Of a stretch of DNA of 64,000 bases, positions 41,531 to 52,679 are shown piece after piece. Location: NCBI GenBank assembly GCA_005656395.1, contig SRSI01000046.1:1-64000 (forward strand). Reading direction: 5' to 3'. Under the pieces are notes generated by a model. It was not told where the DNA came from and made no database searches. It was given only the letters and a program-made list of their open reading frames with translations. The stretch is from Strongyloides papillosus. Taxonomy: Eukaryota; Nematoda; Chromadorea; Rhabditida; Strongyloididae. Both the position numbers and the translations under genes were made by a program. How positions within the stretch are numbered: the stretch's first letter is position 1; each line of letters opens with the position of its first letter.

Positions 41531-42537
41531 GTCTGTTCTTTAGCGGAGTGAGTAAACCAAGGAGGCCATCTTTCTCTCCTAATATCCCCCAAAACTCCAA
41601 GGATCAAGGTCATAATGACAGCTAGAGATGCAGCAGCAATCTTTGATATACTTGAATTTGATTTCCCTCTTGGTTGTGGTCTTTTTCCATAGCAATATTG
41701 GATAAGATGTCCGCTTTTCCCACAGTGCTGGCAGGCGACGGGGGGTCTTCGGCATTCGTTTTTGAGGTGCCCCTTAAATCCGCAGTTGTGACATACAAGT
41801 GACTTCCTATCCTTGGAGTATTCAGCAGGTTGTGACATTTTTCCGACTAATACTCTTCTGGTTCCTGCCTTATTCATTCTCTCAATTAGCTCTTGTTTCG
41901 CCTCTCGGTCATCCAACTCCTTTTCGTAATTTTCAGCAATGGTCATGGCTGTTTCCAAACACTTCTCGTGATCTGGGATGATTGGCATCTTCTCTCTCAG
42001 CTCTTTTGTTAGACTTGCAATATAGGTGTTCACGATCTCAACCCTCCAGTAGTCTCCCCTTTCTGCTTCTGTCATAGCTTTCCGGTACAAAGAATTTTCG
42101 TTGTCCGGGTAAATTTCGGCAAGCTTATTCCTATACCTGAGATTGTAGTCCCTTACAGCTTCGTCCATTCTCTGCTTCCACCCTCTCATAGCTCGTAAGT
42201 TGAAATTGTTTTTGACGTACTTCTCATAGACAGCTTTGACAACCTTGATAAGATATCCGAATTGGCATCCCGGGCTGACGGCTCTCCATTTTCGATAACA
42301 CGTATAAAGACTGTTCCCGAGTGGTTGGTGTAGCAGACGTTCGAATCGGTCCTTCAGCTCTTCTCTCAGGTTCTCCCTTTCAATGATGTCGGGCAGAACT
42401 TCCTTGATAACGGTGATGTTGGTCCGGAAAAACAGTTCGACGACTAGGGCGGTTGGATTCTTGTCCTCCGGATTCATGAACTGGTGCAGAGGCTTCAGGC
42501 CATTTCCTCCACGGTTTGCTCTGTTTAGTCTTTCCAT
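41521..42537 (-). CDS. element C gag with two zinc knuckles
   Basis: 338 codons from the ATG at 42537, about 800 nt inside the 5' LTR. A helical gag core (FRTNITVIKEVLPDIIEREN, WKQRMDEAVRDYNLRYRNKL, EIYPDNENSLYRKAM) precedes two CCHC knuckles, CHNCGFKGHLKNEC and CQHCGKSGHLIQYC. A hydrophobic C-terminal segment (KIAAASLAVIMTLILGVLGD) is unusual for gag and could be a membrane anchor. Uninterrupted reading frame. Its role is RNA binding and particle formation, by family. Confidence 0.88.
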   Translation of the reverse strand: MERLNRANRGGNGLKPLHQFMNPEDKNPTALVVELFFRTNITVIKEVLPDIIERENLREELKDRFERLLHQPLGNSLYTCYRKWRAVSPGCQFGYLIKVVKAVYEKYVKNNFNLRAMRGWKQRMDEAVRDYNLRYRNKLAEIYPDNENSLYRKAMTEAERGDYWRVEIVNTYIASLTKELREKMPIIPDHEKCLETAMTIAENYEKELDDREAKQELIERMNKAGTRRVLVGKMSQPAEYSKDRKSLVCHNCGFKGHLKNECRRPPVACQHCGKSGHLIQYCYGKRPQPRGKSNSSISKIAAASLAVIMTLILGVLGDIRRERWPPWFTHSAKEQTTL

Positions 42538-43338
42538 TGTAGTAGGTGATAGAACAATATCTATAATGAAGGATAATAAAAGATAATGAAAGATTTGATA
42601 AAATTGATGCCACTTCTGAGATTTCTTTGATTTTTATACAATTCTTCTGAGGTGGAGTCTCATTCTTTAGTTTAATGTTTTGAAGATGGCTTGAAAGCCT
42701 TTTGTTTTGTGACGGGTGCAAATCGTTTCTATTTCGAGCTAATTACGTTTTGAGAAAATTTTAATTCCCAAGAGCTAGGAGGATTTGTCATGGATTTCGT
42801 AATCTTTTCGTTTTCACATCGTTTAATGTGACTTCTGATGTTTTGATTCTCATCCATTATCTCCATTAAATAACTACCTCCTGCATTCTTATCATTCTTT
42901 TCTGATTTCTTGTAAAAACAAACATTTTTGAAATTTTCTAGAATATTCTTTTACAGCGCGCTTCTTTTAACGTTTGTTTCTCCAGTCATGTCAGAATGAA
43001 ATTGTTAAGAATACGTTAACCATTTATTCCTTATTCATGCCTAGCTTGTTTTCTCGGTCTCCTACCGTTACTCCTAGACGCTTACCTGGTAGAAGAATTA
43101 TGGCGTGCACGTCTTTCCCGAGGATCATGTTCTCCTTATTTGTTACTATTAATCCTTATTCGTCAACAGCTAGTTCTTCTACCTTAACAATACTACATTT
43201 CCATGATCCTCCCATCTTACCGCATTCAACCTTCTGTACTTCCCTGATTTGTACAATATACGCTGGCTCCTCCAGGTAGTTATCTTCGAAATCCATGCAG
43301 TTTTCTCCCGCTATTCATAGGGTCCATCTCGGTGGAAC

Positions 43339-43554
43339 CTCGTTATGGCAGTAGATCTTTAGTTCAGATGAAACAAGAATGTAGAAGAAAGTAAAATTAA
43401 CATTTTATTATAATCATACAATTATACACACACCAATAACATCTTAAAAACCAGAGGGTACTAAGACTGAATAAAATAAGGATAAGTGAGGTATTTATAT
43501 GGGGTCAAAAGTGTGTGGATGATTTTGGATAAGAATAGGTGGTGTCCATTACGT
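43339..43554 (-). repeat. 5' LTR of element C
   Basis: 216-bp partner of 40256-40471. The tRNA-Gln-complementary primer site (43326-43340) overlaps its inner edge. Confidence 0.85.
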
Positions 43555-43847
43555 GCTTATATACAATAAATTGATCATTAATGGAATAATGCTAACATTC
43601 ATTTATCTATTGCTGAATATCACAAACTCCTGAGCATTTTAAATACTATGTAGTTTCATTCTAATGTAATGATGTATAAAAACTTTGTATATTCCAAGTT
43701 TTTGTAAAATCCACCCCTCTTCAAAGAATTTTTTATTGTATATTCTTTATTTATAGATATATTCTAATTCATTTTACATGCAGTATTTATACAATTGATT
43801 TAAATATTTAATTCATATTGTCTTTATAATTAGCCCACTGGAACTTG

Positions 43848-44309
43848 TATAGACAGTTTGTCACGCTTATATGTTAAAAAAATTAAATGTCGAGTGATTA
43901 AGATTAATTTATAAGCAGATCAATTCCATGTATCTCTTTTTTTAAGAGACAATAATCTATAAGTACACATTTCTTATCAAATGAAATTTCGCTTCAGGAA
44001 GGCTTTCTGTATACCAAATAGATAACAACAACAAATTAAAGTTTATTAGATATGGAGAGCAAATGCATTAAACTTTGTAAAAATATATAATAACTAAAGA
44101 TTTTAAAATTAAATTGCCTTCCAAATATTTAACACACCAAAACTAAAAATTCACTTTAATAATATTGAAGTAATAGCATTAGAATATTTTAGTATTTTAT
44201 TCATTTTTATTCTTTTAACAAATTATTTTTATTTAAGCTTACTTTGTCAAATGTTTTTAACATGTGATTGACAAACTTTAAAAATTGTTGCTGTTGAAAA
44301 TTAAATTTA
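43848..44309. repeat. repeat X, left part of interrupted copy
   Basis: Matches 55384-55845 (tatagacagtttgtcacgct ... ctgttgaaaattaaattta). The copy continues at 52028 after retrotransposon D. No coding. It may be a non-autonomous element; its ends were not defined. Confidence 0.88.
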
Positions 44310-44400
44310 GTTAGATTTTATTGTAATTTTGACTGGATTTTTGTATACATTAGAGGGAGCTTTTCCCAATTATAATTTTATTATTAATAAAATTTTTACT
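44310..44400 (+). repeat. 5' LTR of element D
   Basis: 91 bp, unusually short. One visible difference from 51937-52027 (gggagc versus gggaac). Confidence 0.93.
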
Positions 44401-44406
44401 TCTGCA

Positions 44407-45774
44407 ATGGAAGTTATATCGTCGAGTGAAATTTGTCCTAAAAGAGAGAGGTTAGAGCAACTCCATAAAGAATACAAATCAGAAATGTGTAAAATAGAAG
44501 ATTTGACTGTACCTGAGATTCAAGAGCAAGCTATTCATCAATTTCCTAGTTTCCCGAAAACCATGACAAAGAGAGCGGTAATTTTTTTATATCTCACCTG
44601 GATGTTCGGGGGTGCTGTATCACAGTTATTTTGGAATAACGAAATTATGAACATTCGAGAATTATCATCAATTTCAAATACTGAAATAATGGCTGCTGAC
44701 AATCAAAGTACTATGTCTACACTCCCTTGGAATACTCCACCATATGATAAGAAAGTTCAATTTAAGAATTGGTTGGAGATTCTGGAGACTGATTTTTTGC
44801 TCCATGATTTGGAAGATGATAGAAAGAAGAAAATGATACTACGTATGAAGTTAGGTGTGGAATCGTTAGCTGAAATCCCCACCACCACTTTGAATGAGTC
44901 GTATAGTGCTTATAAAGAAAGACTCATTGAACATTTTCCAAAAGGAAAAAGTCAAGAGGATTATCAGTACATGCTTGCTGCTACATCGATGGAATGGTCT
45001 GTAAAGGGCTTGGAGTATGTTGTATCACTTATCAAGAAAGCTCATCCAAACGACTCTTCAATACTTCAAGGTGCTGTGTTATTGTTACAAATGAGGAAGG
45101 TAGTTAAGGATCTACCATTGCTAAGAGAGATGGAGCACTGGAAAAATGAAACAATTCATGATATCAAAGATCGTATGGAGAAGGAGATTCATCGTATGCC
45201 CCATGGCAGACAACACCAGAAGAGAAAGATGACCTGTTTCCACTGCAATTTTCCAGGTCATGTTGAAGCTAACTGTGATAGGAAGAGACGCGGACTCCCT
45301 CCAGGAGACTATGTAAAGAAGAAGGAGGAGGAGAGACGGATCAAGCCATTTGTGAAGGAAGAACTTCAAACTAATAGAATCTCTGTCCCTCTCCAATCTT
45401 CGCGTGAAATCACCAAAGGAAATTTGCAGTATCAAAAATCAAAGAAAAGGGTATCTGTACTGATGGACTCTGGATCTGACTTCAACGTGATTCATCAAAG
45501 ACTGGTTGACGAGTTGCAGTTACCGGTTAGTGATCAAAAAATTTGTTTCAAAGCGTTGGATGTATCATTGTCAGCATTCTATGTCACTGACAATCTTGAA
45601 TTAACTTTTGGTGATGATAATGATGTGGTTGTATTGAAGGCACCAATTCTTATAAGAGAACCTACTGAAGACATTATCATGTCAAATGCGGCTGTCGAGT
45701 TATTCAAAAAAAGGCAGGGAGAGATGGTAACATTAGAAAAAATGTTTGGTAGAAAGTTTCCGGGTTTGTTTTAA
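44407..45774 (+). CDS. element D gag and protease
   Basis: 455 codons from the ATG at 44407, the first ATG after the LTR; the frame is open upstream through the LTR but lacks an ATG. The gag core contains the FKNWLEILETDFLLHDLED region. The zinc knuckle CFHCNFPGHVEANC is near 45237-45278. A protease active site, LMDSGSDFNVIHQ, lies near 45460-45500. The frame ends at TAA 45772-45774 but continues in frame after it into RT, so the stop is a mutation in an originally continuous gag-pol frame. Confidence 0.9.
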   Translation: MEVISSSEICPKRERLEQLHKEYKSEMCKIEDLTVPEIQEQAIHQFPSFPKTMTKRAVIFLYLTWMFGGAVSQLFWNNEIMNIRELSSISNTEIMAADNQSTMSTLPWNTPPYDKKVQFKNWLEILETDFLLHDLEDDRKKKMILRMKLGVESLAEIPTTTLNESYSAYKERLIEHFPKGKSQEDYQYMLAATSMEWSVKGLEYVVSLIKKAHPNDSSILQGAVLLLQMRKVVKDLPLLREMEHWKNETIHDIKDRMEKEIHRMPHGRQHQKRKMTCFHCNFPGHVEANCDRKRRGLPPGDYVKKKEEERRIKPFVKEELQTNRISVPLQSSREITKGNLQYQKSKKRVSVLMDSGSDFNVIHQRLVDELQLPVSDQKICFKALDVSLSAFYVTDNLELTFGDDNDVVVLKAPILIREPTEDIIMSNAAVELFKKRQGEMVTLEKMFGRKFPGLF

Positions 45775-46560
45775 GAAAGTCATCAATATCCGTCTCCATC
45801 CAAGCTTGTCTGCCCAAAATTAGAATTTATGCACAATGAATTGCCCAGCTTTGATAGATACTACATTTCTCCTAAAATCAAGGACGAACTGAGACCTCAA
45901 ATTGATGAAATGTTAGCTAAAAGCATTATTGAAAAAAATCCAAACTGTAAATTTGTGATGAACTCTATAGCTATCAAAAAGAAGGATGGAAATATCCGCT
46001 TCTGTTCCGATGCTCGTCCAGTTAATACTATAATTGTAGGTGATCGGTATGCAAGTCCTACTTTCAGAGAAATTCAAACAGGAACTCGGCCTTTCACGTA
46101 TTGTACCAAAATTGATCTTAATAAAGTTATTATCAACTGTTGCTAAATCTTGAGGACATGGGTAAACTGGGTTTCATGTTTGGAAGAGATGTATATTCAT
46201 ATAGATCACTTCCATTTGGTTTATGTAATTCACCAGCATTTTTTCAACGTCAAATCGATGGTCTATTGTCAAACACCCATGGTATCGCATATCAAGATGA
46301 TGTTCTTATCTTGACATCTGATAGCAGTAGTCATCATGTATCGGCGGTCGAGGAAATACTGGAAAAGATGTGGAAAAGTGGTCTTTCCATAAATTTATCA
46401 AAAAGTGAGTTTTTGAAGACTAAAACTGATTTTCTTGGCTATTAATTATCAAAAGATGGTCTTTTACCTTTACCGAAGTTTCATGACGCCATTCTTCAAT
46501 ATCCTTTACCAAGAAATGTCTATGAGTTGCGAGCTTCAAGGGCATTTACAACTATGTACG
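45775..46560 (+). pseudogene. element D reverse transcriptase, broken
   Basis: The first piece (45829-46146) has the RT fingers (SIAIKKKDGNIRFCSDARPVN) and the TKIDLNK motif with the first catalytic Asp. A frameshift near 46140 leads to the second piece (SLPFGLCNSPAFFQRQ, then YQDD with both Asp, then FLGY). A TAA at 46443-46445 interrupts the thumb, and a further frameshift near 46560 precedes the RNase H frame. YQDD is a variant of the usual Y-x-DD box. Confidence 0.88.
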
Positions 46561-46582
46561 TGGTTGCATTAAAAATGCACAT

Positions 46583-48139
46583 TTGTTGGAGCAGAATATC
46601 AACAAATTTATTGGTGGTACTTCCAAAGTTCAATCCAAAGTGCATACAGAGATGCCTGATGCTGTTCTTGATGATATACAGAGAATTAAGAATGCTATTA
46701 CTAATTTGAGAAAGATCTACTTCCCTGATTACACTCTTGATTTTATTCTAGAAGTTGACGCATCTGAATATGGCTTTGGGGCAACATTGTTTCAAAAACA
46801 AAAATGTGGTAAAGTTCCTATTGCTTTCTTATCTAAATCGTGGAAACCTATGAAAGTCAAGTTATTATCACCACCTGTTTTTTTTGAACTCAAAGGGGTA
46901 AGTCGTGCACTATCTGAACTAGAAGAAATCATTCAATCAAACAAAACGATAGTGTATACAGATCATTCTAATCTCGTGTCACTAATTCGTAATAATTCTT
47001 CCAGCTTGTACACCAAATACATTTTCAACATCTGTGCTAGGAATGTGGAAATCAAATATCTTCCTGGAGTTAACAATATTATAGCTGACACACTGTCTCG
47101 TTTGTGTCTTGTTGAAAATGTTTCGGATGATGAAGATGAGGAACATTATGTTAATGCAGTTGCCTCTTTGGAGGGGGAAGACAATATTGTTGAGGAGTTG
47201 TTTGATGCATTACATATAGGAACCAACCATGCTTGTTTAGGATCTGTGAAACAGGCAGTATTAGTACGCTTGAAGAGTATGATGATGAGTCCAACTCAAA
47301 TCAACAATGTGATGAAAAAGTTTTGTAGAAAACTGTTGGATTGTGAGATCTGTCTTAAGAATAATGATATTGTACGTAAGAAACCGGAGAGCGAAGTCAT
47401 CACCTATCCTTTTCAACAGGTTGAGATGGACATCACCAAAATTGAAGATCGTTATGTACTTGGAATAGTTGACAAATTTTCCAAGTTTAAAATCTATGAA
47501 CTGTTATGTAGAATGACTGGAGATGCAATTCTTAAGGCATTCAAGAAATCTGTGATGTTTAGGTATGGATTGCCTAAAATGGTAAAAACTGATTGTGCAA
47601 TGAGTTTCACTAAGGGAAAATTTGCTAAGCACCTGAAGGAGAATCATGTAATTCACAATACTGCAATACCTTATGAACATTATACAAATCAAGTGGTGGA
47701 AAGATCATTCCGTCAACTACAACTGGCCATCCGTAAGGCTAATGCAAATAAGACTAGTGGATGGAAAGAAGAATTCCAGAAAGTTGTACTGGAGATGAAC
47801 TTAATTCCTGGAGAAGATGGATTTATTCCTTACGATATTCTTCATCGTTTTACTCCAAGAAAAGCTTTTGACAATAAATTTGATCTTAATCATCATCATG
47901 GATCAAATATTGCTGTACATGCTCGAGAAATACTTAATAAAATCAAAAATGAACCCACCAAGGTTGTTTTGAAGAGTGCTTTTAACAAAAGACAAGGAAA
48001 ATTAAGTTCACGAAATAAAATAGTTAAGAAAGTCCTCTCTGATGATATTATGGGATCTCAAGTTTCTTGTGATACTGGTAATGGTAATAAGGATTCTAAT
48101 ATATTCAAACTTAGAATCTTAGATAAGAAATCTATGTAA
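46583..48139 (+). CDS. element D RNase H and integrase
   Basis: An open frame of 518 codons that continues pol; there is no independent start. RNase H motifs: EVDASEYGFG, FFELKGVSRAL, VYTDHSNLV and NNIIADTLSRL, giving a complete D-E-D-D set. The integrase has an H-H-C-C zinc site (HIGTNH ... CEIC), a core with VEMDITK, KTDCAMSF and VVERSF (D, D, E), and a basic C-terminal domain. All catalytic residues are present although the upstream RT is broken. It ends 36 nt before the inserted GC-palindrome element. Confidence 0.9.
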   Translation: MLEQNINKFIGGTSKVQSKVHTEMPDAVLDDIQRIKNAITNLRKIYFPDYTLDFILEVDASEYGFGATLFQKQKCGKVPIAFLSKSWKPMKVKLLSPPVFFELKGVSRALSELEEIIQSNKTIVYTDHSNLVSLIRNNSSSLYTKYIFNICARNVEIKYLPGVNNIIADTLSRLCLVENVSDDEDEEHYVNAVASLEGEDNIVEELFDALHIGTNHACLGSVKQAVLVRLKSMMMSPTQINNVMKKFCRKLLDCEICLKNNDIVRKKPESEVITYPFQQVEMDITKIEDRYVLGIVDKFSKFKIYELLCRMTGDAILKAFKKSVMFRYGLPKMVKTDCAMSFTKGKFAKHLKENHVIHNTAIPYEHYTNQVVERSFRQLQLAIRKANANKTSGWKEEFQKVVLEMNLIPGEDGFIPYDILHRFTPRKAFDNKFDLNHHHGSNIAVHAREILNKIKNEPTKVVLKSAFNKRQGKLSSRNKIVKKVLSDDIMGSQVSCDTGNGNKDSNIFKLRILDKKSM

Positions 48140-48896
48140 TTTTTTATGTCTGTTTAATAGTGTAATGTCATTACCCTGTGCTCAGCGGAAAGCTTCTGCC
48201 GATGTCGGCGCCGACGTCCGACATTGCCGCGCTATACATGAGCGGAAAAACTTTCCGATGTCGGCGCCGACATTGGCAGAAGCTTTCCGACGTCGGCGCC
48301 GACATCGGAAAATTTTCCGCCAAGATTGCAAAAAATACTTAAAAAATTTAGAAAATAAAGACCTCCCACGTCCTCTAATCTTCACCAATTCTCCTGCTGG
48401 ACCTCCCACACTCTCGCCTGCTACCTACGTCCCCGGGAGTCTCAAGAATCTAACCTACAACCGGCTGTCTACAGGGGGTCTCGCACTCACCTAGCCTACA
48501 TGGGAGGATATCTCATACTCAAGTACGCTACGAAAACTTGTTTCCGAAGAACACGAAATTTTCCATATAATTAATATTATTCTTTACTTGGAAATTAGTT
48601 ATTATTTGCAATTATTAATGCATATTTGCACATATTTCTACCATATATGTACTTTTTTATAGTTTTTTAAAGAATACTATTTGATATATATTGTCTGTGC
48701 TTAGAAGACAAGAAAATCGTTACCAGAAGTTTCTCATCAAGTACCTGGTGTTTCAGAATAACAAAAAATTAGCAAATATTAATGTTTAAGAAATGCAAAA
48801 ATAATTTTTTACAAAAATCTTTTTCAGCAATAAGTAAGTTATTAATTTATTAAATTTTACATTACAAAAACATTGTCTTATAAACTTTTTTTACTC

Positions 48897-49226
48897 TTAA
48901 TTATGTTCGTAACTGTTTAATGGACAAATAAATGATTTTTTCTCTGTTTTGATGCATACTTCTTTAATAAATGATAGTTTCACAAGACGTGCATCAAAAA
49001 TTTTAAAATTTTTTCCAATGCTTTCTACTTCAAAATAGTTTTTAAAGAAATTTGTTTGTTTTATTAAGTTTGTAGTCTCAAGATCTCTGTGTACAATGTA
49101 CTTTTCAATTGTTCCTGATGTTAAAACTTCTCTAGTAGCAAAAAATACATTGTTAATGCTGTCGATTACTATATATTCAATAATATATGGTGTGAAATGT
49201 TTTTGATTTTCTTCTTTAACATACAG
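48897..49226 (-). pseudogene. transposase C-terminal fragment, CACTA/Tnp2-like (tentative)
   Basis: Just over 100 codons on the minus strand, with the frame's first residues supplied by the adjacent MITE end. The end of the protein (CIKTEKKSFICPLNSYEHN) follows a pattern I associate with the C-termini of arthropod and nematode Tnp2-like transposases (C...CPLPN..E). The middle (HFTPYIIEYIVIDSINNVFF) is compatible. It may be what remains of the coding part of the surrounding GC-palindrome element. Confidence 0.4.
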
Positions 49227-49552
49227 TCGGTTCCTCATATCTGCGGTTAGAAAATTACCAAAAATTAGAAAGTTATAATGTAGGAGCGTACATTCAATTT
49301 TTTTTTTATTTTAACTATCTTAGAGTACAAGCTCTTTTTACGATTAAATTCCTCATTTATTTTAAATTAAGTAAACTAAAAGATCACTGTTGTCTACAAT
49401 TGTAGGAAAAAAATTATATTTTATCTATAATTATAATTTAAAGATTTTAACACATAAAAAATTAAAAAATATTACAGTTCGCTAGTATCCGTGGTTTCGT
49501 TATTCGCAGTAATCTCTGGAACCAATCTACCGCGAATACGAGGGTCCGACTG
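49224..49552. mobile_element. pogo/Tigger-type MITE
   Basis: 329 bp flanked by TA (49222-49223, 49553-49554). The terminal inverted repeats start CAGTCGG and continue with a CCTCGTAT..GCGG pattern at both ends, very like pogo/Tigger termini. No coding. Confidence 0.85.
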
Positions 49553-49683
49553 TATATGTAACTGTCTTGGTCAACTACATCTTTTTCAAGATTTCTTATC
49601 ATCTTGTTTATCATTTTTTTGAGATAAACTAAACAAGTAATTGATGTTTTCAAGAACACATATTTTATCCCTAAAAATACAAA

Positions 49684-50948
49684 GCTGTTTAACTAAAATG
49701 AAGGTCAATTTTCAAACAATGATATTTTTCTTATACGTCCACGTATCGCTACAAGGTATATACTACCTTGTAGAGCAAATCAAGAACTATTAATATCATT
49801 TTTTTTCATGTTGTCGACAACTAATTTAAAGTTGTTATCACCTTAAAAAGAAGTTGCGTCAAAAATGAATTTTCGACCAATTTATCGTACGAGTTCAAAC
49901 TTAACTAAACAACAGCTAAAACTTCAAGGAAATTAATAAAGCATTTGGTTAAGGATCCACTAACAACTGAAATATACAAAGTTGGTCCCAGAAATTTCGT
50001 GATGACGACATAAGTCTTCAATGGAAAAAGGGTTCTGGTAGAGTAAGTGTTCTTGAGAACGAAAAATTAAGAAGAATGGTGAGGTGTAACCCAAGAACAA
50101 TTGTTTATGAGCTTTCGAGGTAATTAGGTGTCAGTGTTGAAATTGTATCTTATTATTTAAGAGCTATAAATAAGAAGAAAAAAAATAGATTTTTACATAT
50201 TCCATAGTTAACTCTCGACCGTTATTCAAAGACAATGAGAATTTGTTCTTCTTAGATTCTTTGGAACAGGAATGATCCATTTTTGAATAGAATTAGAACG
50301 TGCAGTGGAAAATGGATCATGTTTGACAACCGTTAAAGATCACCACAGTGGACAGGCAAAAATGAGGGTCTTAAAAATTTCCTAAAACTCGAAAATTCAA
50401 ATAAGAAAGTATTTTTAACTATTTGATGAAATTATGATAGAATCGTCCATCACAACTTTTTCGATCCTGGTAAAACTATAACTACAAACCGATACTGTAA
50501 ACAACTAGAAGAAATGCACCAGAAATTGTCTGTTCTAAAGTCTGCTTTGGTCAACAGAAGATGCTCAATATCCCTGCATAATAATGCTAGACCTCACGTT
50601 TCACAAGCCACAGTGCAGGAGTTTAACAAATTAAAATATGAAACTCTACCACATCTTTCTTATTCACTAGACCTGTCTCCAATGGATTATCATTTGTTCA
50701 AATAAATGGAGAGTTATTTTAGGAGAAATTATTTTCCAAATCTGGTGACCTGAAATCTAACGTATTAGAGTTTTGGTTTCCAGAGATCGGAATTTCTTTT
50801 AAAATGGTATAAATAAACTTGTATTACTTTGGCAACAATATTTTGACTCTAACAATACCTACTTAAAATAAAAATAATAATTTTTGACTAAGTTATACCT
50901 TTTTGGAATTGACTATTAAAAAGCGACATTTTTAGTTAAACAGGCTAA
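49684..50948 (+). mobile_element. second mariner, heavily decayed
   Basis: About 1.27 kb with a transposase remnant related to that at 5912-6924 (LKSALVNRRCSISLHNNARPH and YSLDLSPMDYHLFK at 50514-50705) but with many stops and frameshifts. Its ends (tgtttaactaaaatg on the left, catttttagttaaacaggctaa on the right) differ from the first mariner, so it is a diverged subfamily. The right end is followed by TA at 50949-50950. The left boundary is uncertain by a few bases. Confidence 0.85.
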
Positions 50949-51936
50949 TACTTAAGAGCTCGTACAATAATTGAGAAAAGAAAATAAGTAAAAATTTTTA
51001 TAAATATAAATACATATTTTTCTAGATTTCTTTCCTGAGGAATTCATTTGATTAATGCAAGAACGTACGATAAGACAAAAAGAAATAGAAATGTGGCACT
51101 TTATGACATGAAAAAAAAACCCACATTTTTTTCGAAAGAATATTTCGATAAAAAAATTAATTGTTATTGTTTGAGTAAAACGTGCTTGCCACGTTAGCTG
51201 TAAATGTGTCATTAAGAATAGGAGTATATAATGTATAAGATCTTATGTCATCATGAGGATATTTTTTAACTTGTACTAACATTTATAATTTTATGCTTAG
51301 GTGTTAAGTTGTTTACTAACGTACTAATATTAGATAAACCTCCACGAGAAGTAGGAGATAAGTTAATGTCTGTATTATTATTATTATTGTTATTATTGTA
51401 ATTAAGGTTTTTGGTGTAAAATAAATTTGTAATTTAAATAACTAGGGATCACGAGGACCAATTAGACAGTTATTTTTCTAAGTATTGTGCTTTTAATTGT
51501 CTAATTAATTTCAATAAAATTGTTGTTTATATTTTTTAAATCAATTTTTTCTTTAAAATAGAAAATAATGATTTTTAAAAATTTTTAATTTATAAGTTTG
51601 TAGTATAATAAAAATCTTTAGCTAAAAAATCCTTTATAGTTATTAATTGGTTGATTTTCAAAGTTTTTTACCGACGTCGGCAGGCTTTCCGATGTCGGCG
51701 CCGACATCGGCAGGGCTTTTCCGATGTCGGAAGGCGGCGCCGACATCGGAATTCATTTTCCGCTGTGCACTGGGTATGTTTTACTATAGTCATCTTTTTT
51801 TATTGTATCCTACATTCTTATTCAATGTCATTATATCTTTTATTCTTGTTTGCCCTCGACTCCTGCAAGATTCATGGAAAAGTTACTGTTACTGGAGGTA
51901 ACTTACATGGGTTGCGCTTCTTTTAAAGGGGGAAGA

Positions 51937-52027
51937 GTTAGATTTTATTGTAATTTTGACTGGATTTTTGTATACATTAGAGGGAACTTTTCCCAATTAT
52001 AATTTTATTATTAATAAAATTTTTACT
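51937..52027 (+). repeat. 3' LTR of element D
   Basis: 91-bp partner of 44310-44400, preceded by a purine tract. Confidence 0.93.
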
Positions 52028-52422
52028 AATTTATTAGTAAATATGTAAAACAATTACTATTCATCTCAGTAAAACTTGGATTTTATAAAAATTATCTCTT
52101 TTAATGTTTTTTTTCAGTCTTTTATCAATAGAATATTAAGAAAATACTTTGAAATAAATAGAAATAAGGCTCAAATCTTGGTTTACAGTTTTAACATGAG
52201 AATTTATTTATATGTCTAATAGCCTTTAAGTTACAACAGCTTTATAAGTTGTTTGTTTATATCATCATAGTAATACTATACAAAGAAGTGTATTTCATGA
52301 ATAAAACAGTTTTGAGCTCTTTTCAATTTCAAGCAACGCAATCTCGTTTTTAAAATATTTATTTAATTAACATAATTGCTTTCAATAAATTTGAAAAATA
52401 AAAAATTTTGTTTTTAAGTAAC
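52028..52422. repeat. repeat X, right part of interrupted copy
   Basis: Matches 55846-56236 and completes the copy begun at 43848-44309. Confidence 0.88.
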
Positions 52423-52679
52423 CGGCCTTATATCCGCTTTCGGCAGGTCATACCTGGTTTACTAATTAAAAAAAATTTATCAAATTTAAACAATGCTATG
52501 CTGAAGACAAAACTGATTTTTGTGTAAAAAATAAGTAAAATGTGAAAAAATTATAGCTAAAATTAGCACTACTTATTTCGCTGGTAAGCTATAAACTTCG
52601 TTAGACCCTTATTTTCTAAGTTAGACATAAATCTATATAAAAGATTTTATTTTGTTTATTTTCGTTAAGTCATGACGGG

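Larger units (their letters stand above)
40256..43554 (-). mobile_element. LTR element C, gag-only (non-autonomous)
   Basis: Two 216-bp direct repeats (40256-40471 and 43339-43554, about six differences) flank 2.87 kb encoding a gag and a second small ORF on the minus strand. No RT, RNase H or integrase is seen. Just inside the 5' LTR, 43326-43340 is complementary, on the sense strand, to the 3' end of tRNA-Gln (AGGTTCCACCGAGAT), a good primer site. The structure fits a gag-only LTR element that relies on pol from elsewhere. No target duplication was recognised. Confidence 0.75.
48176..51772. mobile_element. GC-palindrome-ended DNA element inserted in D
   Basis: The outer ends are inverted: CCCTGTGCTCAGCGGAAA on the left and the reverse complement of CCCAGTGCACAGCGGAAA on the right. 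Inside each end are repeated GC-rich palindromes with the core GTCGGCGCCGAC: 48204-48215, 48260-48271, 48292-48303 and 51694-51705, plus a one-mismatch copy at 51733-51744. The interior is A+T-rich and holds a transposase C-terminal fragment, a pogo-type MITE and a mariner. The CAGTG-like end recalls hAT elements but no 8-bp duplication was found. Class unresolved. Confidence 0.7.
44310..52027 (+). mobile_element. LTR retrotransposon D (Ty3/gypsy type), broken and nested
   Basis: Bounded by 91-bp LTRs (44310-44400 and 51937-52027) and a 6-bp target duplication AATTTA (44304-44309, 52028-52033). The uninterrupted repeat X at 55384-56236 gives the empty site. The gag ATG is 6 nt after the 5' LTR. 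A purine tract (AAAGGGGGAAGA, 51925-51936) abuts the 3' LTR. Pol is broken by two in-frame stops and at least two frameshifts. A 3.6-kb GC-palindrome element occupies the 3' untranslated part. Confidence 0.95.

Noticed and set aside
48165..48494. ORFs on both strands across the GC-rich palindromes (also 51647-51926)
   Set aside because: Palindromic repeats give open frames on both strands; the residues are repeat translations, not a protein.
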